Assembly: GCA_009926195.1 (NCBI GenBank)
Contig: RFPK01000013.1
Location: 1-18,299 of the forward strand
From: Synechococcaceae bacterium WB4_1_0192
Lineage (GTDB): Bacteria > Cyanobacteriota > Cyanobacteriia > PCC-6307 > Cyanobiaceae
DNA: 18,299 nucleotides
Direction: 5' to 3'
Shown: positions 6,707-13,364 of the stretch, one piece after another
How the letters are laid out: each line of letters starts with the position of its first letter
Position numbering within the stretch: the stretch's first letter is position 1
The notes under the pieces: generated by a model
Told to the model about the DNA's origin: nothing
What the model saw: the letters and a program-made list of their open reading frames with translations, nothing else
Database searches by the model: none
Made by a program: the position numbers and the translations under genes

Positions 6707-7689
6707 CGCAACCCCTCCTCAGGCCGCACCAGGGCGGTGAGCCGCTCGAGCATCGCCTGCTGATCCGCCAGCGGCAGCGCTTCCTCCGCCTCAGGCTGAC
6801 CCCGCAGGGGCTTCAGCTGGAGCACCCCCCGCTCCAGCTCGCCATCACCGAGCACAACCGCCCAGGGGGCGCCACTGCGATCGGCGCGCCTGAACTGCTT
6901 GCCGAACGCCGAGCCGCTGGCATCCAGCTCCACGGCGAAACCGGCCCGGCGCAGGTTGCGGGCCAGCACCAGGGCCTGCGCCGAAGCCGCCTCGCCGCGA
7001 TTGACCAGGTACAGATCAGGTGCCGGCGGAACAGCCGCGGCCTGGGCCAGCAGCAACACCAGACGCTCCATGCCCAGCGCCCAGCCGACCGCCGCCGTGG
7101 CAGACCCACCCAGCTGCTCCACCAGGCCGTCGTAGCGGCCGCCACCGCAGACGGTGGCCTGGGCGCCCAGCTGGCTGGAGGTGATCTCGAAGGCGGTGTG
7201 GCTGTAGTAGTCGAGCCCGCGCACCAGGCGCGGATTCAGGGTGAAGGGGATCGCCAGGGCGGCGAGGCCGGCCTGCACCTGCTCGAAGCGTGCGCGGCTC
7301 TCCGGCGCCAGGGCATCGGCCAGGGTGGGGGCGTCCGCGAGCAGGGCCTGCGTCGTGGAGTTCTTGGAATCGAGGATGCGCAGCGGATTGCGCTGCAGGC
7401 GGTCCTGGGAATCGGGATCGAGCTGGTCGCGGTGCTGCTGAAGGAAGGCCACCAGCTGCTCGCGGTAGCGGCCGCGATCCTCGGCGCTGCCGAGCGTGTT
7501 GATCTCCAGGGCCAGGCCGCCGACGCCCAGGTCGGCCAGCAGATCCCAGGCGATGGCGATCGCCTCCACATCGGAGCGGGCATCCGCGAAGCCCAGGCAC
7601 TCCAGCCCGATCTGATGGAACTGGCGCTGGCGACCCGCCAGGGGCCGCAGCGTGCAGCTGCGATCGCCGCGGTCGGTGAAGGTGTACAT
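6703..7689 (-). pseudogene. hisS: Histidyl-tRNA synthetase remnant, N-truncated with internal deletion
   Basis: HisRS charges tRNA-His. The recognisable part starts at MYTFTDRGDRSCTLRP, a motif that lies about 65-70 residues into normal HisRS, and runs 328 residues to the end, against about 420-430 for the family. Motif 1 is absent. After LRP (14-16) the sequence jumps directly to LAGRQRQFHQIGLE, removing about 36 residues, including the EGT segment and the FRYERP half of motif 2 with its ATP-contacting Arg. RGLDYYSHTAFEI (157-169), GGGRYDG (182-188), motif 3 GWALGMERL (202-210) and the anticodon-binding domain are intact. The frame stays open to the TGA, which overlaps the GT2 start. It cannot be HisZ, which lacks the anticodon domain. 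Almost certainly inactive; either a true remnant with another hisS elsewhere, or an assembly fault. Confidence 0.85.
6714..6719 (-). promoter_or_regulatory. Strong ribosome binding site for the TTG-started GT2 gene
   Basis: A full AGGAGG lies on the minus strand seven bases before the TTG at 6706, inside the last codons of the hisS remnant. Most other starts in this window have weak or no Shine-Dalgarno sequence, so this one stands out and decides the GT2 start. Confidence 0.75.
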
Positions 7690-7693
7690 GGCT

Positions 7694-7733
7694 GCGCCCA
7701 GTCTGCCGGGGTGCCTCGCGGCAGACTGGGCGC
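7694..7733. repeat. Perfect 15-bp inverted repeat before galE
   Basis: The arm GCGCCCAGTCTGCCG at 7694-7708 is the exact reverse complement of 7719-7733, with a 10-base loop between. The right arm ends two bases before the galE ATG, and the left arm starts four bases beyond the first codon of the hisS remnant. In the galE transcript it would form a very stable GC-rich hairpin over the ribosome binding region. There is no U-run on either side, so it is not a standard terminator. Confidence 0.85.
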
Positions 7734-7734
7734 C

Positions 7735-8778
7735 ATGAGCCAGACCCTGCTGATCACGGGAGGCGCCGGATTCATCGGCAGCCACACCTGCCTGGTGCTG
7801 CTGGAAGCTGGCTATCGGCTGGTGGTGCTCGACAACTTCGCCAACAGCTCGGTGGAAGCCCTGCGGCGGGTCGCTGAACTGGCAGGCCTGGGCCCCGACG
7901 ACCCACGCCTGCAGGTGGTGGCAGGCGATGTGCGTTCAGCCGAGGATCTGGATCGGGCCTTCCGCCAGGCGCCGACGCCGATCGAGGCCGTGGTGCACTT
8001 CGCCGGGCTCAAGGCCGTGGGTGAGTCGGTGGCTGAACCACTGATCTACTGGGACGTGAACGTGGTGGGTTCGCAACGGCTGCTGGCGGCGATGCGCGCC
8101 CACGGCTGTCGCACGGTCGTGTTCAGCAGCAGCGCCACGCTCTACGGCCTGCCGGAGCAGGTGCCGATCCCGGAAACCGCTCCGGTGCAACCGATCAACC
8201 CCTACGGGCACACCAAGGCGGCCGTGGAACAGCTGCTAAGGGATGTGGCCACCAGCGAGCCAGGCTGGCGCGTCGCCTGCCTGCGTTACTTCAATCCGGT
8301 GGGCGCACACCCCAGCGGCCGCATCGGTGAAGACCCCAACGGCATCCCCAACAACCTGTTCCCGTTCCTGACCCAGGTGGCGGTGGGTCGGCGCAATCAA
8401 CTGCAGGTGTTCGGTGATGACTGGCCCACCCCCGATGGCACGGGTGTTCGCGACTACATCCATGTGATGGATCTGGCCGAAGGCCATCAGGCCGCCCTGG
8501 AAACGCTGCTGGGTGCCGAACCCCAGCAGCTCACCCTCAACCTGGGCAGCGGCACCGGCCATTCGGTGCTCGACGTGATCGAGGCCTTCGCCCAGGCCTG
8601 CGGGCGACCGATCCCCTACAGCGTGGTGGCGCGCCGCCCGGGCGATGCGGCCCGCACCGTGGCCGATCCCAGCCTCGCCACCACACGGCTGGGCTGGCGA
8701 ACCCGGCGCTCCCTCACCGAGATCTGCCGCGATGGCTGGGCCTGGCAGAGCGCCAACCCCAGCGGCTACACCCGATGA
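7735..8778 (+). CDS. galE: UDP-glucose 4-epimerase
   Basis: Interconverts UDP-glucose and UDP-galactose in the cytoplasm, supplying UDP-hexoses for glycans. The 347-residue product is of normal length. It has the NAD-binding GGAGFIGSHTCLVLLEAGY (9-27), VVHFAGLKAVGES (86-98), the catalytic SSSATLYG region (131-138), Tyr157-x3-Lys161 in PYGHTK, RYFNPVGAHPSGRIGEDP (184-201) and PDGTGVRDYIHVMDLAEGH (233-251). The ATG at 7735 starts directly at the family's N-terminus, although the same frame stays open far upstream across hisS. There is no Shine-Dalgarno; instead a 15-bp hairpin ends two bases before the ATG. Its stop overlaps the next start as ATGA, so it is co-translated with the GT92-like gene. 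Its promoter is not visible and would lie inside or near the damaged hisS. Confidence 0.95.
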   Translation: MSQTLLITGGAGFIGSHTCLVLLEAGYRLVVLDNFANSSVEALRRVAELAGLGPDDPRLQVVAGDVRSAEDLDRAFRQAPTPIEAVVHFAGLKAVGESVAEPLIYWDVNVVGSQRLLAAMRAHGCRTVVFSSSATLYGLPEQVPIPETAPVQPINPYGHTKAAVEQLLRDVATSEPGWRVACLRYFNPVGAHPSGRIGEDPNGIPNNLFPFLTQVAVGRRNQLQVFGDDWPTPDGTGVRDYIHVMDLAEGHQAALETLLGAEPQQLTLNLGSGTGHSVLDVIEAFAQACGRPIPYSVVARRPGDAARTVADPSLATTRLGWRTRRSLTEICRDGWAWQSANPSGYTR

Positions 8779-9659
8779 GCGCCCTGGCCCGGGCCGGGCG
8801 AATCCTGGCCGAAAGCGCCGCCTGCCTCAGCTCCTGGCGCCCCCGCAAGCGCCACAGGCTGGCGGTGCTGGCCCTGTTCAAGAACGAAGCCCACGCCCTG
8901 GCCGAATGGGTGGAGCACTACGCCGGCGAAGGGGCCACGGCGATCCACCTGGTCAACAACAACAGCGACGACGACTACCGGCGCGTGCTGACCCCCCACC
9001 TGCGCAGCGGCCTGGTGGTTCTCCATGACGACGACCGCCTGCACGCCCAGCGGCGCATCTACAACGAGCACCTTCAGCGGCTGCGCCACCAGTGCGACTG
9101 GCTGCTGGTGTGCGACCTCGATGAATTCCTGTACGCCCGCGGCGGGCACGCCAACACCCTGGCCTACCTGAACAGCCTGCCCGCCTGGGTGAGCTGCGTG
9201 CAGGTGCCCTGGAAGATGTTCGGCTCCGCCGGCCACCGGCTCCACCCCGCCAACGGCCTGCGGCGCGGGTTCCAGCATCGGGCCAACGCCGACAATCCCC
9301 ACCCCTGCATGCCCGACGCCGGGCGCATCGCCGCCAAGCCGATGGCCCGCGCCTCACGCATCCGCAGCCTGGATGTGCACAGCTGCAGCCTGCTCTGGGG
9401 ACGGCGCATCCTGCCGGATGGCAGCCCGGCCGCACGGGGCAGCTTCCAGCCGATCAGTGAAGCGCTGCTGGAGCGCAGCCAGCTTCATCTGAACCACTAC
9501 GCCGTGCAGTCGGAACAGATCTTCCGGGCCATCAAGATGACCCGCGGCGATGTCAATGCCGCCGCTTACGCCAGCGTGCGTGACATGGACTACTTCCATC
9601 GCTACGACCGCAACGAGGTCAGGGATCCGGAGCTGGCCCAGCGTTGCCCTCCCAGCTGA
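8775..9659 (+). CDS. GT92/GT2-like glycosyltransferase
   Basis: A 294-residue protein of the glycosyltransferase 92 / DUF23-like group, which in bacteria is often found in surface-polysaccharide loci. It shows LALFKNEAHALAEWVEHY (32-49), IHLVNNNSDDDYRRVL (57-72), the metal-binding CDLDEFLYARGG (113-124) and a late LHLNHYAVQS motif. The ATG overlaps the galE TGA (ATGA), so the two genes are one coupled unit. It probably uses a UDP-hexose that GalE helps supply; this is inferred from the context. Its last 41 bases overlap the convergent cca-like gene, and no terminator fits between the two. Confidence 0.85.
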   Translation: MSALARAGRILAESAACLSSWRPRKRHRLAVLALFKNEAHALAEWVEHYAGEGATAIHLVNNNSDDDYRRVLTPHLRSGLVVLHDDDRLHAQRRIYNEHLQRLRHQCDWLLVCDLDEFLYARGGHANTLAYLNSLPAWVSCVQVPWKMFGSAGHRLHPANGLRRGFQHRANADNPHPCMPDAGRIAAKPMARASRIRSLDVHSCSLLWGRRILPDGSPAARGSFQPISEALLERSQLHLNHYAVQSEQIFRAIKMTRGDVNAAAYASVRDMDYFHRYDRNEVRDPELAQRCPPS

Positions 9660-10923
9660 ACCATTCCCGCAACGGCGCATCCAAGCGCTCAGCGCGGGCC
9701 TGACGCAGCCGCTGCCCAAGGGCGGGGCCAGGGGCCACACCAGCCGCAATCAGGTCGGCGGCCGTGAGCAAAGGCTTGATGAAACGCCAACGGCACCACC
9801 ATCTCAACAGGGGCCGGCGGGGCTGATCACCGACCGCCAGCGCCAGCGCCACCGCCTCTGGACTGAGCCCCGGGGCCTCCAGCAGCTCACACCAGGCGGA
9901 GGGGCGCTGCGGCAGAACCGGCAACTGCGCCAGCCGTTGCCGCAGGGTCAGCCACTGGGCCAGCAAGCGGTGCTGGCGATGGGGCAGCTGCAGGCGCTCC
10001 GCCAGGGCGAGGGGTTCAGCGGCGACCGCCGCGAGCGCCGGCAGGGCCGGCACCCCGAACCGGGCCGCCCAGGCCAGACGCAACCGCCAGCGGTGATCCA
10101 CCTGCAGGGCGTCATCCAACAGGCGCAGGCCACCCCAGCTCTGCAAAGCCGTCAGGGCCGCACGCCAGGGCTCCCGCTCCAGCAGCAGCTCCAGCTCCAT
10201 CCGCAACCGGGTGCCAAGGGCCGGCGGCGCCTGGTCAGCGGGGTCAGCCGTCCGCCAGGGCCAGGGCCAGGCCATCAGGGTGCTGCGAGCCTGAGCCTGG
10301 CTGGCGGAATCCAGCGAAAACCCCAGCCGGGCCGCATAGCGGGCCGCCCGCAGCAGACGGGTCGGATCGTCACGCAGGCTGGCTGCATGCAGCAGACGCA
10401 ACCGCCGAGCCTGCAGATCCACCTGGCCGCCATGGGGATCAAGCAGGTGCACACCGCGGCCGTCGGCATCAAGCAGCAGGGCGATGGCGTTGACGCTGAA
10501 ATCGCGCCGGGCCAGGTCGTCGTCGAGCCGGCCGAGGCACACGACGGGATTCTCAGCCGGTTCGGGGTAGTGCTCCCGGCGGGCCGAGGCCAGATCCAGC
10601 AGCCAGGTGCCGCCCTCCGGCAGGCGCAGCTCCATCGCCACAGTGCCGAAGCGGCCGTGTTCGGTGATGAGCGGCACCCGTTCAGGCCCCAGATCGCGGC
10701 GCAGAGCCGCCGCCAGGGCCGGTGCCGGTGGCGTGCCGGCGGCGATCTCCGCCGCATCACCCTCCACCACCAGATCCAGATCGGGCAGACCGCGCCAGGG
10801 ATCGTTGTGGACGCGGTGGAGCAGCAGATCGCGCACGGCGCCGCCCACCAGGGCCAGGCGCCGCCCCGCTGCGGCGCGAACCAGGCACTGCAGCAGGGCA
10901 GGCGGGACGCCGGGCAGCTGCAT
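9619..10923 (-). CDS. cca: CCA tRNA nucleotidyltransferase / poly(A) polymerase family
   Basis: Class II nucleotidyltransferase that probably builds or repairs the 3' CCA end of tRNAs. Residues 26-33 (VGGAVRDL) are the phosphate-binding motif, DLDL (48-51) carries the metal-binding Asp pair, RRDFSVNAIA (139-148) and DDPTRLLRAARYAARLGF (185-202) are the conserved head and neck motifs. The 434-residue length suits a bacterial CCA enzyme. The family also contains A-adding and CC-adding enzymes, which sequence alone does not separate here. The ATG shares one base with the helicase stop (TGATG). The C-terminal third is Arg/Leu/Ala-rich and weakly conserved. The gene ends inside the 3' end of the convergent glycosyltransferase gene. 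Confidence 0.88.
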   Translation of the reverse strand: MQLPGVPPALLQCLVRAAAGRRLALVGGAVRDLLLHRVHNDPWRGLPDLDLVVEGDAAEIAAGTPPAPALAAALRRDLGPERVPLITEHGRFGTVAMELRLPEGGTWLLDLASARREHYPEPAENPVVCLGRLDDDLARRDFSVNAIALLLDADGRGVHLLDPHGGQVDLQARRLRLLHAASLRDDPTRLLRAARYAARLGFSLDSASQAQARSTLMAWPWPWRTADPADQAPPALGTRLRMELELLLEREPWRAALTALQSWGGLRLLDDALQVDHRWRLRLAWAARFGVPALPALAAVAAEPLALAERLQLPHRQHRLLAQWLTLRQRLAQLPVLPQRPSAWCELLEAPGLSPEAVALALAVGDQPRRPLLRWWCRWRFIKPLLTAADLIAAGVAPGPALGQRLRQARAERLDAPLREWFSWEGNAGPAPDP

Positions 10924-13298
10924 CAGGCCGGTTCGATCGGCGCCAGACGCGGATCGAGGATCTTCGGGGGCATCCCCTCGAACTTGACGGCGATCGACAC
11001 CTTCTCGCCGCTGCCGAACAGGTGCGTGACCCGCCCCTCGCCAAAGGCGCTGTGACGCAGCAGATCGCCGACAGCCCAGGCCTGGACTGTCGAGCGGCGG
11101 CGCACCGCATTGGCCGGCTCGCCGGCGGCAGCGGGGCGCTCGCGATCGACGCGCGTGAGCCGCTCCAGCCGCTGCTCGCGGCGGATGGCGGCACCGCCAC
11201 TGCGGGGGATGTCGCCCTGCACCAGCGCCTCCGGCAGCTCCGAGAGGAACACCGAGGGCACGGCCGGCTCACGCATGCCGCCCCACAGGCGCCGCTCCGA
11301 GGCATGGGACAGGAACAGGCGCTCCTTGGCACGGGTGATACCCACGTAGGCCAGGCGCCGCTCCTCCTCCAGGGCGGCCGGATCCTCGAGGGAGCGGTAA
11401 CTGGGGAACAGCCCCTGCTCCATCCCCACCAGGAACACCACCGGGAACTCAAGCCCCTTGCTGGCGTGCAAGGTCATCAGGGTGACGCGATCCTGCTCGG
11501 TGTCCTTGCTGTCGGCATCGCTGGCCAGGGCGGCGGAGGCGAGGAAATCCTCGAGCGAGCCCTCATCGTTCTCCTCCTGGTATTGCAGGGCGGCGTTGAC
11601 CAGCTCGTTGAGGTTGCGGCGGCGATCTTCCGCTTCATCGGTGCCGGTGGCGATCAGCTCGGCCAGGTAGCCGCTCTGCTCCATCACCCGCTGCACCAGC
11701 TCCGAGGGGGGCGCTTCAGCGGCCCGGCCCTGCAGATCGTTGATCAGCTCGCAGAACTGCAGCAGGCCCTTGGCGGAACGGCCGCCGAGCGTGCGCACGG
11801 CCTCGGCATCACTCACCACATCCCAGAGAGGAATGCCCAGCTGGTTGGAGGCATCGGTGAGGCGCTCGATCGTGGTCTTGCCGATGCCGCGCTTAGGGGT
11901 GTTGAGCACCCGCAGCAGGCTGACCGTATCGGCCGGGTTCACCAGCAGCTTGAGGTAGGCGAGCACATCCTTGATCTCGCGCCGGTCGTAGAAGCGCAGG
12001 CCGCCCACCACCACATAGGGGATGCCCCAGCGCACCAGTGATTCCTCCATCGCCCGCGACTGGGCATTGGTGCGATACAGCACGGCCATGTCGCCCCAGC
12101 GGAGATCGGGGTGAGCCGCGTCGAGGGTGCGCATGCGGTGCACCACGGCTTCGGCCTCGGCGATCTCGTCGTCGCAGCGGGTAAGCGTGATCAGCTCCCC
12201 TTCGCCACGGGTGGGGCGCAGGACCTTGTCGATCCGCTCGGAGTTGTGAGCGATCAGGGCATTGGCCGCCTCAAGGATGGTGGCGGTGGAGCGGTAGTTC
12301 TCCTCCAGCTTGACCATCGTGCGGGTGGCGTCGTCCGGGGCGCCATCGCCGAAATCGTCCTGAAAACCCATCAGGATCGTGAAATCAGCGGCGCGGAAGC
12401 TGTAGATGCTCTGATCAGCATCCCCCACCACGAACACCGAACGCCCCTGCCAGTCGTCGTAGGTCTCCGGGTCGCGGCCGTCGGTGACGAGCAGCTTGAT
12501 CAGGTCGTACTGGGTGCGGTTGGTGTCCTGATACTCATCCACCAGCACATGGCGGAAGCGGCGATGCCAGTAGTTGCGGATCTGCTCGTTCTGGCGCAGC
12601 AACTGCACCGGCAGCAGCAGCAGATCATCAAAATCGAGCGCATTATTGGCCGCCAGGGCACGCCGATAGCGCCGGTAGGTCTCAGCCATCAGCTTGCCGC
12701 GCTGACCACCGGCATCGGCCTCCAGCTGCTCGGGCATCCAGCCCTGGTTCTTGGCGCTGCTGATGGCCCAGCGCACCTTCTTCGGCTCGAAGCGCTTGGG
12801 ATCGAGGCCCAGCTCCTGGGTCACGATCTCCTTCACCAGGCTCTGGGTGTCACCCTCGTCGTAGATCGAGAACTGGCGCGTCCAGCTCAGTCCCTCGGGA
12901 TCGCGGAACTTGTCGATGTCGAAGCGCAGCAACCGGGCGAACAGGGCGTGGAAGGTGCCGATCCACAGCTCCTTGATCACCTCGCGGTAGATGCGCGAGC
13001 GCAGCTGGCGCTGCTCCACCGGCGGCAGGGTGCTCCAGGGCTGGCCGAACTGGCTTTGGGCGAGTTTCTGCGCGAGCAACAGCTCCAGCCGCTCCTTCAT
13101 CTCGCGGGCGGCCTTGTTGGTGAAGGTCACCGCCAGCAGCTCGCCGGGATCCACGCCGTGGTGGCCGATCAGGTGGGCGATGCGATGGGTGAGCGCCCGC
13201 GTCTTGCCACTGCCGGCACCGGCCACCACCAGCAGCGGTCCCTCATGGTGGTCCACCGCCTTGCGCTGGGCGTCGTTGAGGCCAGCAAGAAAACTCAT
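10923..13298 (-). CDS. uvrD: UvrD/PcrA-type 3'-5' DNA helicase
   Basis: Superfamily 1 helicase of 791 residues, a normal UvrD/PcrA length, acting in DNA repair and in removing replication blocks. It has the Q motif LNDAQRKAV (7-15), Walker A AGAGSGKT (26-33), motif Ia TFTNKAAREMKER (58-70), GTFHALFARLL (114-124), the DEYQDTN box (254-260), VGDADQSIYSFRAAD (291-305), LEENYRST, MTLHASKGLEFPVVF and VGITRAKERLF. The C-terminus ends in a VGDLLRHSAFGEGRVTH Tudor-like segment, the partner-binding tail seen in PcrA. The ATG is clear, but its Shine-Dalgarno is weak. It lies 66 bases downstream of the ABC exporter and overlaps the cca-like start by one base. Confidence 0.96.
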   Translation of the reverse strand: MSFLAGLNDAQRKAVDHHEGPLLVVAGAGSGKTRALTHRIAHLIGHHGVDPGELLAVTFTNKAAREMKERLELLLAQKLAQSQFGQPWSTLPPVEQRQLRSRIYREVIKELWIGTFHALFARLLRFDIDKFRDPEGLSWTRQFSIYDEGDTQSLVKEIVTQELGLDPKRFEPKKVRWAISSAKNQGWMPEQLEADAGGQRGKLMAETYRRYRRALAANNALDFDDLLLLPVQLLRQNEQIRNYWHRRFRHVLVDEYQDTNRTQYDLIKLLVTDGRDPETYDDWQGRSVFVVGDADQSIYSFRAADFTILMGFQDDFGDGAPDDATRTMVKLEENYRSTATILEAANALIAHNSERIDKVLRPTRGEGELITLTRCDDEIAEAEAVVHRMRTLDAAHPDLRWGDMAVLYRTNAQSRAMEESLVRWGIPYVVVGGLRFYDRREIKDVLAYLKLLVNPADTVSLLRVLNTPKRGIGKTTIERLTDASNQLGIPLWDVVSDAEAVRTLGGRSAKGLLQFCELINDLQGRAAEAPPSELVQRVMEQSGYLAELIATGTDEAEDRRRNLNELVNAALQYQEENDEGSLEDFLASAALASDADSKDTEQDRVTLMTLHASKGLEFPVVFLVGMEQGLFPSYRSLEDPAALEEERRLAYVGITRAKERLFLSHASERRLWGGMREPAVPSVFLSELPEALVQGDIPRSGGAAIRREQRLERLTRVDRERPAAAGEPANAVRRRSTVQAWAVGDLLRHSAFGEGRVTHLFGSGEKVSIAVKFEGMPPKILDPRLAPIEPA

Positions 13299-13364
13299 GG
13301 CTCGTTCGTGGCGTTCCGTCCAAACCGCAACTCAGACATCAACTTCAGAAAGCAAACTCAGATT
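13299..13364 (-). promoter_or_regulatory. AT-richer leader before uvrD with short direct repeats
   Basis: This 66-base gap between the ABC exporter stop and the uvrD start is much richer in A+T than its surroundings (31 of 60 bases A/T at 13321-13380). It holds two near-identical copies of GCA(A)ACTCAGA, at 13327-13336 and 13352-13362. It may contain the uvrD promoter. I see no convincing -35/-10 pair and no terminator. Confidence 0.3.

Noticed and set aside
6703..7689. HisZ (ATP phosphoribosyltransferase regulatory subunit) instead of hisS
   Set aside because: HisZ lacks the C-terminal anticodon-binding domain, which is present here, and this sequence keeps HisRS-specific RGLDYYSHTAFEI and GGGRYDG motifs.
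7694..7733. Hairpin read as a rho-independent terminator
   Set aside because: There is no T-run after the stem on either strand and coding sequence starts within a few bases on both sides.
7198..7734. Upstream extension of galE in the same frame
   Set aside because: The added residues are antisense to hisS and lack any fold signal; the GalE N-terminus MSQTLLITGGAGFIGS begins exactly at 7735.
7690..7785. Longer N-terminus for the hisS remnant starting at 7785
   Set aside because: These codons run through the hairpin and over the galE start in antisense and show no HisRS similarity; only the part from MYTF on is recognisable.
9550..12041. Plus-strand open frames at 9550-11055 and 10722-12041
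   Set aside because: Both are antisense to the cca-like gene and uvrD, whose motifs are clear; the plus-strand products are Gln/Arg/Gly-rich with no domain.
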